From assembly GCA_026874595.1 (NCBI GenBank), contig CM049309.1:49088079-49152078 (forward strand): DNA of 64,000 bases, in the 5' to 3' direction. Source of the DNA: Sipunculus nudus. Lineage: Eukaryota; Annelida; Sipuncula; Golfingiida; Sipunculidae. The notes under the pieces were generated by a model. The model worked only from the letters and a program-made list of their open reading frames with translations. It did not search any database and was not told the DNA's origin. Below are positions 1-14,174 of this stretch, piece after piece. Position numbers and translations under genes: made by a program. Each line of letters begins with the position of its first letter. Position 1 is the first letter of the stretch.

Positions 1-744
1 TTTAATCCGCAACACCACGCTCTCGTTTGTCTGTATACAATGGTTTGCGCTGTGGACTGCATTTTGAGTTTGATCAAAAGTTCAAATTATATATATGTTT
101 CGGGTTTTCCGACACAACCACAACAGTATGAATGTCACTTTAGGAGGTAAAAAGTGTCTAGGGGTAAGTAATAAACATATTGTTTCGGCGTACTACGCCA
201 CATCATGAGATACACCGGAAATGGTGGGTTATATACCCCGCATCAGGTAAGGACATATTCACACAGGTACACCTTCACCACTACTCTGACACAAAGCTGT
301 GATACCTATTCTACCATCATCTTCTTTTATAAGGTTCCTGGCATTAAGATTGTATTGCTCCGAAAGATATAGAACATGCTGTACAGCTTTAGTAGGGAAA
401 AATGATGTTTTCTGGAAGACAAAGGTTACCGACAGTCCATGTTGTAACAGAGGCACTATTGCCCTAAAACATGTTTTAATTTTTCAAAAGCCCCTCCGCT
501 TACAGGTATAGTATCAATTAGAATTATTAAGACTTTTACATTTTGTTAACTTTGTAATGAAATTACCCGTTTCACTCATGAGCATACTGGACATTATTAT
601 GCATTATTATTGAATTTTGGATAAGAATATCCACATGTTATATGAGTAATAGTGAAGTCTTGCGAGAGACAAGAAAGGATGGCGGTAACCTGATATATGG
701 GATTTCCGCTTAAGTTGGTATATTCACACGTACGTTGTGTTAAT

Positions 745-1020
745 TCCTCTCTCATAGTATTATGTTAACATTACAGCTGGGTAGCATCATTACGATAGTA
801 CTGACGGACGTTCCAGGGCAGTTTTCGGCATGACTAGCGTCGTGATTCACAGTAGGCAATATTTGTCCAATAAGAGTTGCTACCGAGTCATAAAGGTACG
901 GCCGTCTTTTCTGCTGTACCTTATAGTTACAAAGAGTAACAGGGAATCATGACGTCAACATGTGGCCAGAGTTATCTGGAAAAAGTTATCTGTACGCTCC
1001 ATACCGTTTTATCCCAGGAA
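745..1020 (-). repeat. Dispersed repeat family A, copy 1 (inverted)
   Basis: The reverse complement matches 7447-7715 over most of its length. Shared phrases include CCAGATAACTCTGGCCACAT, AAAGACGGCCGTAC, ATATTGCCTACT and TAGTCATGCCGAAAA. Ends and duplications could not be fixed by eye. Confidence 0.75.
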
Positions 1021-1802
1021 AGCGAATTTCCATTACAGCAGTAAGATGACAAAATAACTCGGTGCATTTAACATTATTTTACAGAACTCTGCAATTTTGT
1101 AAGGATAGTCTGAGTATAAGCATACTTTAACAGATGAATATGAATATATTTATAAACGGATAGATATGATATTCGTCTGATAAACTAACTTAGAGAATAT
1201 TTTAAATAAACAGCATGTTCCGTGAATGGGTTATATGCCACTGCTTTAACGCCACGATGAATTCAGTTAAAAAGTTAAAAACTAATTATATGTTGCGAAT
1301 TTTATTTCAACGGCTGCGTTTCAACGGATAACATTTCATTTCATTTTTTTTTTCAACAACTTCAAATTTTTAATAAACACGTTGAAAGGTCTTCAATAAA
1401 GGCCGTCTGGGTCCGAGCCTTGGTACAAATTGACTAGATAGAATATGTGACCAAATAAATGACTTCAGTAACAAGAACGAAATTGGTAAGCAAAATATAT
1501 ATTTATATTCAGCGGGATAGCACCATGTTCTCTCTGGTAACAACATCAATATTTGCAGGATACATGCATACATTCTGACCCGTCACATTACTGAATCCTT
1601 TATGAGGCTTAAGAGCATTCAGTAGAGCGCATGCCTCCGCCAAGGCATACAGTCTAACCTTTTTCCGGAACAACACAAATTTAATTCGGACTTCCCCCGC
1701 CAATGTCCGATCCTTCTACAAATTTCGTGGGATATTTTTATAATCCTGTTCGTAGAAAACAAATATGGGTGAAAACTAAACCTTCCCGCAGGTAATTAAA
1801 TC

Positions 1803-2160
1803 AACACTGATTTCCACTGCGAATGTCATATAGGAGACTTCTCCTTACAAAGATTTAGGCAACAGCCGTGTATCATAATCGCAATATAGCGTGATGTCCG
1901 ATCAAAATAGATGTTTGATAACATACCCTCCTTGACAATAATAAGCTTAACACTAATTTCATCTGCGAAGAATGTCACATAAGAAGGTTCTCCTGACCAA
2001 GCTGTAGGCAACACCCATGATTAAGTCTCAATATAACGTGCCATATTGTCAGACATGGATTGAAATATAACCTCCTCGGTGCCAATTAACCATGATTTCC
2101 TCTGCAAGTAACAGAGGGGAATTCTTGTCTCCTGAGAGAGCCCTCCACAGCACCCATGTA
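1803..2160. repeat. Degenerate tandem repeat, about 145 bp, three copies
   Basis: Copies start at about 1803, 1948 and 2088. Each reads AACACTGATTTCC-like, CTGCGAATGTCA-like, a CTTCTCCT segment, a GGCAACACCC-like phrase, ATCAT and TATAGC/TATAAC. Confidence 0.75.
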
Positions 2161-3369
2161 TCATTCATTTTTAATATAGCATCTTATCTTATTAGTAATA
2201 AAATGGTAATATTAAAGCCGGTTTCCTTTTTTGTATAACGAGGAAAATTAATTGATCAGTCAAATATTGTAAATAGTAGTAACTCAAGGCTATCCCTATA
2301 TGTATAAAACATATTTGTAATCCATGTTCATAGTTCATCGCAAAAAAAAAAATTACCTAAAAAGTCATTGCAAAAAACAGGACAATATATAAGAAAATGT
2401 CAGTGGCCACCATGTTGCTCTCGATTTTCCCGCCGCATCAAGTGTCGTCTGCTGTAATTTCCCATCAGCGACAGGTGCCGAGGAACACGCGTCATCACAA
2501 ATTTTTTTAGATTTGCCTCTGTCGGCTTGCTGAATCTGGTGTACTGGCTTTATGTCCCGACATACTCCTAAAATTTATTAGACAAAAATGTTGGTGATAA
2601 TACGGTCATATGTTTATATAACACATAAAAAAGTGAAATTATTGAGAAATTAATTAGAATAACTTATATATAACTGTCCAATTTTCTTTCAGTTGAGAAA
2701 AAAACATTTTTCATTGTTAAATTGATTAAATAATACAGAATATTATATTATCTAGAACTGCTTTTCTCCGGATGTGTAAAACACTTTTTGGACTATATTT
2801 AGTCATTCCGTATCTCACAGTCACAGTATGTAACACGTTATATAAGCAAGGCTGCCGCTAGCTCAGCGACCAAGCGATCGTGCCTGCTGTAGACATTGGT
2901 TTAAGGAGCACGACTGTAAAATATTTTAGTTATAAATAATAGATTTTTTACCTGGAACAGCTGTGATTTTAAACCTGCGGATGCCCTTCAGTAACGATGG
3001 GACGCCGACATTACAGGATTTGTCCAACGACACTACAGCATGGTCACGGCGCTGCCGAATCAGCTGTAAGGAAATATATCATTAAGATTACCATCGTGTA
3101 TAGTATACTCAGTGTAGTAGTCGAGTCCAAGTCCTTATTCGAGTCCAATACAAATTCCCATATTAAAATAAATTTAAAATGAAACCTAAGATTATAATTT
3201 GTACTTTACATAGTATGAATATGCCTTTTACTTTCATGTTAAATTACATTTAGCTCACTGTGCAGAGCTAAAGCTTGGTATATAATGAATACTGGTCTTT
3301 TTGTAGTATTCTGATGGTGTTTTGCACATGCATAAAAGTCTTATAGAATGTGACATATAGTTTTACTGG

Positions 3370-3510
3370 ATTCGAGATGGACTCAGCCTGATTTTCGAGA
3401 CTTAACCTCCGAGTCCGAGTTTAAGCCCGTGTCCGAGTCTATAAAAAGTGGAATCGAGTCCGGATTCGAGTCTAAATCCGGACACGTATCCAAATCTGGA
3501 CCCAAGTCCT
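3370..3510. repeat. Degenerate GAGTCC-type low-complexity tract
   Basis: Repeated GAGTCC, GAGTCT, AAGTCC and CCGAGTC words without a fixed period. A similar tract on the complementary pattern occurs at 44850-45030 (GACTCTAGTCCGGACTC type). Confidence 0.6.
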
Positions 3511-3849
3511 ACATCATTGATTAAAATATTCAGTTCAATATAACCCGGGGTAGTACAGTGGTACATGCATGAAAGACTACCCGTCTAAAAATACTACCTG
3601 TCTAAGACCACCACCCTTGAGTACACAGATAACCCTGTAGTTGTAAAATCGGAGAAAGTCCAGTCATATGCTTTATATATCCCTCGGTGAAAACCCTTAG
3701 TGGGTAGGGGGGGTAGCATTAATCTGTCAATTATCCATAGGAATGAAATGATAGTTTACTTATTATAGCTAGAATGGAAAAATGTAAATCCACTAAACCG
3801 TCTACTGATATTAACGGGAAGCGGAGCCATAAATAATAGCCAATATAAA

Positions 3850-4063
3850 GATTAAACTAATTGTCTACGTTTAGACATTATATAGTTGAGGTGAAGTTTA
3901 TAATTCCAAAAGTCGGAGGAAATCCTCAAGAAAAAAAAACACTGATATCATGAAAGACCTTGAATTACATAATGCACCTGTTATACATACCACTTAATTT
4001 AAGCCTAAACTAATTGTCTACCTCTAGGCGGTATAAGGCTTAGGTGAAATTTATTATTCCTTT
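3850..4063. repeat. Two-copy direct repeat, about 158 bp apart
   Basis: TAAACTAATTGTCTAC followed by a TTAGGTGAAATTTATTATTCC-like segment occurs at about 3854 and again at about 4011. Confidence 0.7.
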
Positions 4064-5280
4064 AGTGTGGGGAAATTTCCAATTAAAAGAGCACTTGTCA
4101 ATGCACATAACTTGCTAAGGTTTTATACACATAGATTGCCAGTGAACCTTACCAAACAATTAGACATCCCAAAGTTATCATCAGTTTGGCGGACTATCAC
4201 ACGGGTCTTCGGTCCAATTGTCCAGTGTTTCAAACACGAAAATCTGACAACTAAAACGAGATTATTATCATTCATTATGTAATGGTTACGTCCACGCCCT
4301 AAAGGTGGCACTGTCTTTTGAAAGAAGATGAAGAACCAAATGACGAGAGTAATAAGTATTTTTGCGATTTTCTGCATTTCAGGTTTTGTTTGCAAAGGGT
4401 TAAGAAAGCCCAGAATGACACACTTACGACAATATCTCAGGTTTCGTTAAGGGATTACTAAGCCTATACGTATATTTATATGTATATGTATATATGTTAC
4501 ATAGATTGTACAAATAGTTTTAAAACTAATCAAGGTAGCCTGTAGGGGTGGAGGAAACCGGAGAACCCGGAGAAATTTAAATCACCGGCCTTGGACGGGC
4601 AACTACACCCCACTCTCATAGCCACATCGAGGATTGCACCAGCAGAGGGTGTGTATATACAGGTTTATCAAAATCTGTCCAGGGATTTCTGTGTAATGAT
4701 GATAATTGAAAAACATGGGAGGGGATATAATACCTGACAGCGGTATATAAAAGCAAGTTAAAACATCAGAACTTAATTATTCTTGAAGTAACCTGCATTG
4801 AGGAAGGAACATTATTACCTGTAGTTGCATGTTTACACCTGTAGTACAGGGCCAGGTGAGATGTGCCAGTACACTGACTCTGTACGGAGAGGGTACAGTT
4901 CTCGCTCTGTGGACCTAGCATCTTATAATGACCTTTCTCCAAAGGGCATGGCGTACCAACAAGGCTGTCAGCTGAAATAAAGCAGTATATTTTTACTAAA
5001 CAATAATCTGATATAGACTGGCACCCTGGGTTTTATTTTGACGCACTGGTGATGCCTAATCATGGGTATTAGTCTCACTCAACATGATATATATATATCA
5101 CCAGAGAGCTGTGACGTTTTTATTTGTTATTGTGGTGTCGCACTTTTAAGTGAGCATAGTGTAGCCAGATGATCGTTTCTCCAGGTTGTTGTGTATTAAT
5201 GTGTCGTAATATTTATCGATGTTAGCGTGAGAACGTAGGTTTAGGGAACCCAGGTGTTTTATTTGATGTCGGATTCAGTT

Positions 5281-5968
5281 TACGCTCCCAAGGCAGCGGA
5301 AATCTTGCGCTTCTAAAGAAGCAACTGATTTTCAGGCTGCCAGCTTTGACCGTTTATGATATATTTAGACACCAGATGACGGTTCGTTGTCCGCTGAAAA
5401 ATACGTGCGTATGATGTGACAAGCAGCCAACCAGATGCCAATAAACAAACACTCGACAGGCATCCTGGCTCCGCCCATAGCTGCGCTTCAAGCGCCGCTT
5501 GATGAGTTTAAGGTCGAATTTTAATTGCTCCCTCTGCATTCTCGCATCATCGACCGATTCGATCATGACATTATGACTGTGTTAGCATAGCCATGTATCT
5601 GCTGTCTGCAGAAATGAAACCAGCCAGCGAGGTGTGCAAGCAGCCTTTGTTGTTACGTTTCGTTTGAATTACAGCTCACCGGCCGGGCATCCTATGTGCC
5701 CAAGGCCCTAAGCAAACCACGTCTGGGGTAATTCTCTCTGAGCCTGTGGCCTGTTACCGGGGCGATGAGCTGTCAATAAAAACGAAATGAACATGATTGG
5801 CTCCGTGTATTCCTCGCTTGGCAGTGTCTTCCAGCACAAAGTCTCACCTGATTGGACAAAAATACAGTGCTCCCCTCTGGTGTTGCAGTTCAGGATACGA
5901 GGTCATAACAAACAGCGTTTACGATATAGGTACTAGGCCTATAGTTAAAGCACTGTGTAAAGAGCGTA
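5281..5968 (+). mobile_element. MULE-like non-autonomous DNA transposon, copy 1
   Basis: 688 bp bounded by inverted TACGCTC ... GAGCGTA and flanked by a perfect 9-bp direct repeat GATTCAGTT (5272-5280 and 5969-5977). A second, inverted copy lies at 62841-63543. A 9-bp target duplication is the hallmark of Mutator-like elements. The terminal inverted repeat is only 7 bp, so the superfamily call is inferred. No transposase is encoded; one stretch (5354-5566, minus) is open in both copies but differs at many residues. Confidence 0.8.
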
Positions 5969-5977
5969 GATTCAGTT

Positions 5978-8900
5978 CAGTCGTGATTATGTGAGAATCG
6001 TTTCTTGTCAGACTTTTCAGAGTTAGTCTAGACAGTTTCCTGTAACAGCATTGTTTAACGTAGATTTCAGTCACAACGAACTTACAAGCATGGTTATCTC
6101 ATATTCTTGTCTCTGGAGGCGTGTCCATTTTAATAGTCATGCGTTGAACGACATGCCTCCATTATATTGTAAGGCGATAGGCCAGAGGCGTTCAGGATGT
6201 GTGCCGTAGGCATGGATATATATACTGAGAGCACCATCCAAAAACACTTTCCAAATCAGCACGCTAGGTAGTGCGTCACAGTTTGACGGCCCAGCAGACG
6301 GTCCGAGATTTCGGTGAACCGACCAGTAGAGGGACGTTTGTAAAGAGCCTATAATCTTCGGCCATGGTGAAGCCCAGTAACAGACCAGGGGTTAGTGCAT
6401 GCGCTGATCGTAATGTGGCACTTTGAGCATTGTCGTGTATTACAAACATTGTCAGAGTGATACGACAGTAAAGGCTATGAGCCCATCACTCTTCTTTCGG
6501 CGAAGTGATTTCCTATGAGAGAGAGACTGTGTTAAACTAGTGACTGATCCGACGGGGAGATTCGCTTGTGTAAAGTGTATAACGTGTTAACTACAGGGAC
6601 ACAGGAAATCATTCCTAGGCCGTCACGTTCTGTGTTGTGTGGATATATCAAGCTAACATATTTAACAAGACTCTGTGAATGTGTCTATCTATAGGACTCA
6701 ATGGATATTGTATCGTTCGTTTGGAACGCCTCCTCCAGAAAATTGTAAGTTTATTAACTTAATTACATTTTTATTGTTTCTGTTACACACGGCTTTTCGT
6801 CTTTTTGCGTGTATGTGTGAGCTTCAGCCATCTGAATTCCCCGTAATAGAACCTGGAAGTCCATTCCCTTGGGGTGTGACAATATTAAATGAGGGTATTT
6901 AGGCATACAAATTATCTCCAACTTACAATATTTGCCAAGAAGTTAAACTAAGATCATTAGTTAGGTTATAGCAGGGGACCAACTACTTAGATCCAGAAGG
7001 CTTAATAACATATCATTCTTGTCACATATATAGTTAATTTCACCATTATATGATAGACAGTCCGACTGATAGGTTAACTTTGACCTATCCATTAAAAAGA
7101 TAAAACAAAGATTAAAAAACAAGATGATACTTTATATTATGTTTAAGCGTTTTCTTATAAATCCTTGCATATCCGATCATACTGGCTGCTCATCGGACTG
7201 TTCGGCTAACTGAGGATTTTTTACTGCATATATAAATTAACATTTACTGTATTTCACTTACGAAAAATGAGGTAGCTGGAGACTTCCCGCTGGATAAATT
7301 CTGTGTCTGGACAGCGGTCAAGCTTTTCATCACTAAGTGGACCTGTAGAATAGATTAGTAAACTTCAGTTTTATACGCATAAATGAAGGAGGCAGAAATG
7401 TCCCATCTTCCTGCTATTCATTTGTTATAAGTGATCCAGTTTCTAAAACTGGGATAACACGGTATAGACAGTTCATATAACTTTGTCCAGATAACTCTGG
7501 CCACATGTTGATGTCATGATGCTTATGACTACCTATTGCTCTATGTCACTGCCAGAAAAGACGGCCGTACTGTTATGATTCAGTAGTCATTTTTATTGGA
7601 CATATATTGCCTACTATGAATCACGGCACTAGTCATGCCGAAAAATGCACTGCAATGGTCGTCGGTATTATCTATCGTAATGATACTAAACAGATGTAAT
7701 CTTAACCTTAGTCTAAAACTCGGAGGCCCCTCTACCGTGAAATGGCCAAATTCTAAGGTACATTCAAAGATCTCCAAGATAGTATCCCGAATGTAATGAA
7801 GGACTACTTTCTAAATCATGTGACTTGTTTAATACTGGGCGGTGTGTTGTTTCAAAATAAGATATTAAGAAATGATGTATCTTAAATCAGTAAAGAAAGA
7901 AAGAAAACTTGACTGGTTAAATATAAGGTAGAACTGCGACACCTGGCGAAACTGACCCAGCCGATGACCCGGCTATAACATTTTGGTTAAATGTAAGGTC
8001 TGAGAACTTATTACGGTCTCAGTCGTCAATATAAAATATGTATTTTAACTTTTCCATAATATTCAGCAAATGTACTTTTTACCATTACCCCAAAACACTC
8101 AAATATGTTATTTAAGCCTATATTACCTGAGTTTATCGACCCTTTTTGTTGCTTACTCTACTAAAAGTAATAATTTTATAGTCAGCAAAAGGAATTTATA
8201 TTTTCTCCGGCTGTTGTAAATGGGACATTAAGGCTTGGTTCTAGGGGCGAGCATTCCATCTTAATGTGTGCATGAAAGCTCGGCTTAGACCCAGACATTA
8301 CGTGCGGTGATATTACGTTCTTTTATGATTATTGTATCCGAGGGGCGCTGCTGGAATGATAGCGGCTTTTCTGATCATAGCACCGTCACCATGAATATGG
8401 CAATGGCGATCATTTCTGATCAGGAATAACGCCAAACATGCTGTACGTGGTGAAATGAAGACATTTATCACGCAAAACCTAAAACTTAGTATTCATCACT
8501 CTAGTACGCTGGTTATTACATAAACTTAATTCCAGCATTAAAGGTAGGACCTGCACACCATAGAATCTGTTGTACGACTCGTATTTTATATATGAGACTC
8601 CAGTTGTTGATTTTCCGTCGACTCTTCCTTATTACAATGTATTACCCTGGAGGCTTTTGTCTTGTTCTTTCCCTAACGATGTCTTTTGGCATTACTTTCA
8701 GTCTTATTTCAAAATCTTATCATACATTTATACTGATTAGACCCCCGGGAATGATGTCGCTAATGGTATGTTTTATGGTGATGGTCTTGTCTACTTTGCA
8801 TGCGGTTTTCAGGCTATAAAGTTATGCTAGATGACTAGAAATGACAGTGTTACGGCAAAATTAAGATTCTAGACACAGCTGGACTACAGGCCTATCAGCA

Positions 8901-9521
8901 GGGTTTATATTAGAGCATGTTATAAAATAGCAATTTTTTTATTAAAATATCGTTGGCAACAAACGAATCTCCTCCTGGCAAAATTAAGAGTACATGATAA
9001 CACTTTCTCCCTCTTCTTTATGCGTAAATTCCATGTGCTTGTTGTTCTCCAAAGAAATAATAATCCATGGACATTTTACGAATAACAAATTTCTGATTTG
9101 AACACTATGACCATAATGGTTTCGGCAAGTGCCTTTGCTAAAGTGTCTTTGACTGTCCGGGTTTTCAGACTCGACAGTCATGAAATCAATTAAAACCAGT
9201 TCTGAACTAATTACAACTGTAAATCCATAAAATCTCAGATAATCCTATACCTGATTGTTGTAATTTTAATAACAAGTCTTGGATGATGATTTTGTGGAGC
9301 ACCATAGCGGAGAGAGTTAATCATTTTACCAGCATCTATTTTCCACTGTCAGCTACAGGCAATAGGGAGGCGAGTTGGGTTTGATTAATTTATGACGACT
9401 TCTCCGTAAGGTCGGGGGGCTTATCAGGGTTGATGTGTTCATTCTATATCAATATTTGTGTCAAAATATTTTGTGGGTGGACGTTCTTAGGTTTCCCAGA
9501 GTGCTTAACCATCGATTACAA

Positions 9522-9523
<2 letters not shown>
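5978..9523. other. Non-coding stretch
   Basis: Contains repeat family A copy 2 and otherwise AT-rich sequence. Frames are at most about 75 codons, with no motif or splice support. Confidence 0.55.
7447..7715 (+). repeat. Dispersed repeat family A, copy 2
   Basis: Matches family A copy 1 in the opposite orientation. Its right half also matches 53300-53430 (TTTTTATTGGAC, GCCTACT, AAATGCACTGCAA, AATCTTAA). Confidence 0.75.

Positions 9524-9573
<50 letters not shown>
9524..9573. repeat. (CT)n microsatellite
   Basis: An uninterrupted CT run of about 50 bp; open frames across it are serine-leucine low complexity only. Confidence 0.98.
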
Positions 9574-9574
<1 letters not shown>

Positions 9575-9575
<1 letters not shown>

Positions 9576-9985
9576 TTTTTATACCTCTGTCCGTGTTTAT
9601 GGCTGATTTTCAAAGACCGACCTTTTGCCGTTTGGCAAAATATAAGTCATATGTGATAGATTTGCACCTAATATTTATTTCTGATCTTTACCTTAGTTCC
9701 AAGGTCGAACAACCAATATGCTACCCTCAATTATCGCTCAGGTCTGTCCCTGTTTGCGCTAGTCCTCCCATACGGCTTATTTTCAAAAACAGACCATTAG
9801 GCACAATATTATTCATAGGTGCCAGATTTACACCTGATAGTCATTTCTGACTTTACACGCCTTAGCCGATCCCCCATTATCGCTCTGGTCTGTCCCTTTT
9901 TGCCATAGACCTCATATAGCCGATTTTCAAACACTGACCTTTGGGCGAAATATGAGGTGACAGATATGCACCTGAGTAATCGTTC
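9575..9985. repeat. Degenerate tandem repeat next to the CT run
   Basis: Three imperfect copies of a unit of roughly 150-170 bp that includes TCTGTCC, CGATTTTCAAA, a GACC..TTNGGC segment and GATTTGCACCTGA-like sequence. Copies start near 9585, 9747 and 9885. Confidence 0.75.
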
Positions 9986-11582
9986 GGCTATTGCAGACTT
10001 GTCATAAGAAATTTATGGCTATTGACACACATATATTTGTATTTGTATGACCAACAAATAAGCTCCCTCTGTGCTCCGTAATAGTAATATTTTACCAGCA
10101 TAGATTTGCTGTGACTTTCCAATTGTTTGACATGAAGAAATGAAAACTGAGAACTATAAATATAACATCTTAAAGATTTTTGTAAAAATGTATGAACGTT
10201 GGGCAGTTCATTTCTCATTTCCAGATGATTTATACAGTGTTACACTTTTGCAGGCAATGTTGTGCTATCAAAGAGATTTTATGATCAATCAATAGTGCAG
10301 TGACATAGCAAAAGGAGGACGCCAATACCAACACTGGATGGGGAAGGTGTAGCAGCGTGAGCCAGGGTCAAACTTAACGAAGTCATAAAACAATATGCCA
10401 CACTTTAATCATGAAATTCTATGCACGAGAGCTGATACCATGGTGAAAATATTCAATACGATTAATCTGTTCATAGCTGTTTTTTTTTTTTCTTGAAAGC
10501 TACAACGTTAGCCTATATTATCCAGAACTCGGTTATAGGGGGCGGATAAAGGATTGTTATTTTATTTAGGGGTGGGGGAGGGGGGACGGGGATGGGGAAG
10601 CGAGGCCGAGGGCGAGGGTATGGGAGGGGTGGTACAGACACGTTTTGTACCCCATCTCATAAATCCGCTTCCATGTTATATGACATATGCATATGCTTTA
10701 AATGGTTGAGATGAGACAGGCTTTTCAGTTAATGACCTAATGTTTGCACTCTCCAGCTGCAAAATTAAAAGAAAAAATACTTACCCAGACGTATTTCGAA
10801 TACATCTCGCAACCGCCTTTTTATTTCAAAACACTGTCGGCCGATTTGACTGTAAAGAAAATATATCATTGCTCGGTATCAGAATATTAATCATGAATAA
10901 TAGCCTACTGGTTTTCATGATACTGCAGACCTCTAATCAATTATTCATATGCACATTTTACACATAGACACAAACATACTAATACATTTATAATTGTTAT
11001 TTCGAAGTTTCTTAAACCGGAACCAGAACACATGAACAACAGAAACTAACCCTACTACAACTATTGAAGACCACTATCTTCGAGCATTTCTATATGAATA
11101 ATAACACATGTCAAGCAGGAAATATTTTGAAATATCCATACCAGCCATGTACAACTCGCATAAGTGAAACCAGTCGCGTGCTATTTAACTGTAGAATATT
11201 CAGGCAGAACAGACGAGTCGCCATGGTAACCTTTCGAGCAGACGACTCCTGCCACTCAAGGTATATACTCTGACTTCGGCTTTCTCCGGAAACCGCGAGT
11301 CGACCCGAGAGGTCCCGCCAGTGGTCCGTGCCAAACCAAACAGGTAACGAACAGCGTTGGTCAAGCGACTTTGACGTTACTACAGAAAACAAAAGGATAC
11401 AAAATTATTGTTTGGAAAGATATTTGAAAGGCCTCTAAAACAGTACCAGTAAAGGTGGCATTCAATATACGTATTTGCAGTGCGTATGCAGTAGGTATAT
11501 GCATATGCAGCTAGAAATCGGACATATTATATTATCTTGGAAATGCTGGTGATGTATCAGTTTGTGAGGGTGTCAGTACTGG

Positions 11583-11583
<1 letters not shown>

Positions 11584-11636
<53 letters not shown>
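11584..11636. repeat. (CT)n microsatellite
   Basis: A pure CT run of about 52 bp. The flanking 11640-11815 is comparatively GC-rich but shows no recognisable gene. Confidence 0.98.
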
Positions 11637-11639
<3 letters not shown>

Positions 11640-12782
11640 GGTGCGGACAACGGTGGCGGTCTATCGCGGCTCCCTGCTTGTCTTGTGTGGCATCACGTCT
11701 ATCGGCTCCATCAAAATTCTCGCTTAAGGCGCCTAGGCGGATGTCCCAGACTTCCACCAGCTTAGAGCGCTCGACGAGCATAAAAAATCTTCAGACAGAT
11801 ATTCTCTTCGAGTGATTCCACATATGTGAATGCAATACGTATGCGTATATATACAGCGTATGCAGCACGTTTCGATCGCTCACTGTAACGCATACACATT
11901 TTCAGAAGTTAACCTTTTGCATATTGGCATCGAGTAAAGGTTGCCTATTGGTAACAACAAATCTGGATTTAGCATGACAGGGTCTGTTTTAAACTTCATC
12001 ACAAAGGTAGGCAATACTACAGAACCAGAGTAAGTGTTTATATGCCTATGGGCATAAATTTGCTATGAAAGGACGCATTGATATCTCTGACTTTACAAAA
12101 AGAAATTGAAAACATGTCTTTTCTTGAAAATCTCACAACGACAAAATATCATAGAACAAAGGAACAAAGAGCCATACAACAAGAAAGGTATATAAGAACT
12201 GCAAACTTTTTTATTTTACATGGATGCCCAATAACTAGAAGGGGTGCGTGTCATTATCGATATGGCGGTATATAACGTTACGGTGATCTACGCGATATAC
12301 GCGTATAGCGATGCAGTTTTCAGATATTGATACATATGTATTTTTCAATTTTGCGTTAAACGTGCATAAAACTGATCTTTTGTTGTAAAAATGTTTGTTG
12401 CAAATTTAGTCAAGTTAATTGGCCAGGATAAATAACAGGCATAAAACCGCTACAGTATCTTTAGACGTTTAGTAAGAAATTTTCAAGTTGACCTGATAAA
12501 TCAATGATCAAAAGTCTGTCACAGAAAAGTTTCCATGTCTGCTTGATGGCTTGTATACGAGAAATATCTCCATACAGCAAAAAGTTAGAAGTGCCGAACA
12601 CGGTCATAGTAATTAATCATTCATTAAAATTCTCTCCTCACATCATATGAATACTGCAGGAAGATCAAGTATCAAGTCAACAGTATTGTGGTGCATGGCT
12701 GTCATAGCTAGTGCACACCATCTATCCCTTTCTGTGCTAAACCATTGTCAAGAATTCTCTAATTGCTAAGTTACTGGCACAC

Positions 12783-13130
12783 AAAACTTTGATTCTAAAT
12801 GTTGGGTGCGGTCAACAACAAGTAAGAACTTTACTTAGTATATTAAGTAATATTGCCATATTTCTTTTTTAAATAAACTGACGTGCATAAACTTTTATAA
12901 TGTCATTATATTAGGCAGGGTAAACCATTAACGTCATTATAATATTAAAGACCTAAGAAAACTTTGGTTTTAAATTTTGATTAATGCCAACAACAAGAAA
13001 GTACTTTACCAAGTATATAAATCAGTAATATTGCCATATTTCTTGTTTGAAATAAACTGATCTGCATAAACATTTGTTACGTCATAGTATTTAACAGGAT
13101 ATAAAATTAACGTTATTATAATATTAATAA
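12783..13130. repeat. Two-copy tandem duplication, about 175 bp
   Basis: AAAACTTTG, CAACAACAAG, GTAATATTGCCATATTTCTT, AAATAAACTGA, GCATAAAC and ATTATAATATTAA recur in the same order about 175 bp apart, with moderate divergence. Confidence 0.85.
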
Positions 13131-14174
13131 AATATATATAATATATGAAAAACCCATTTCTTTCCTATAAACTTAATACAATGAAAATATGGCAAAACAT
13201 TGCAATTGCAATACGTATTTTTATTTGGCGATACCTAGCCCTAGTCGAGGCACTCCCCTTGGCTCATGTTCTGATATTCCTTAGGGCCTAAGACAGATAA
13301 ATAAATAGAGTGATTTTCCTGGATACATTTTCAAAGGGTAGACTTTCTCTTGTATGTCTAACAGAGCGGGTGGATTTTCAATGGACTGTAGATCCATATA
13401 TCTAGCATTATTTGGCCACTCTAACATAGGAAAGTCCAATGACTGTTACAATTCCTAATGTTGTTGGATGAAATATATTTTCAACAAGTTTCATTACTGA
13501 AAGACTTGACTTAAAGTCTCTCTGTGGACCACCATCTAGCTTGGCTTATTTATACTAACGGTTTTCTGTGCCATTAGGCCCATACATATTGAATTTATAC
13601 TGGCGAAGTTCCAAGTGGTGTACCCTAGCCGCCAGGCTACATTTACAAACACTACAACCTGTTGGCTCGCTTAATATCCCGCTGGTTTGCATGCAGCTTC
13701 TCTTAAACCAATTTTTTTTTAATTTTCCTACGTTGTTCAAAATAGTTCTGTCCATATGATCGTGCTGTCTTTTTGAGAATTTACATGTCTCGTTCACGTA
13801 CTTCTAAATCTTCTACATACTTTCGTATTTTTAACCTAATTATAGACATTTGCGTGTTATCTCTCTAAAATATAGAGTAAGAGGTTTTCATATATAAATC
13901 ACCATAAATTGTCCGGATGACAACAGGTTAAAAATGTAATTTCTTCTGCAATTTGAATGCAGAAGGCTGTTATTTTCTAAAACAGTTCGCACGAACATCT
14001 TTAAGTTCACGTATACAAAAGTATCTCCCTAATTATATAACCAAGAAGCTCAGTGAACTCATCAGTCGTAAGAAAACTGGAGAAAAACAAAATAAAATAC
14101 ACACATCAAATGGGCATCCAAAGTACAAATGGACATTCATTAAGTTCATTGAGTTCATAAGTTCATAAGTTCAT

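Larger units (their letters stand above)
1..5271. other. Non-coding, repeat-bearing stretch
   Basis: Apart from repeat family A, the 1.8-kb and 3.9-kb tandem repeats and the GAGTCC tract, only short unsupported frames (up to 90 codons) occur. No splice-consistent exon was recognised. Confidence 0.6.
9986..14174. other. Non-coding stretch with microsatellite and tandem duplication
   Basis: Holds a G-rich tract at 10560-10640, the CT run, the 175-bp duplication and a TTCATAAG run at 14135-14175. A GC-richer patch at 11160-11390 has a donor-like CAGGTAACG but no identifiable exon. Confidence 0.5.

Noticed and set aside
2845..2925. tRNA-like stretch (GCTAGCTCAGCGACCAAGC)
   Set aside because: It cannot be folded into a cloverleaf by eye and lacks a proper B box; perhaps SINE debris.
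5354..5566. Open frame conserved between the two MULE-like copies
   Set aside because: The copies differ mostly at amino-acid-changing positions, so there is no sign of coding constraint; no transposase motif.
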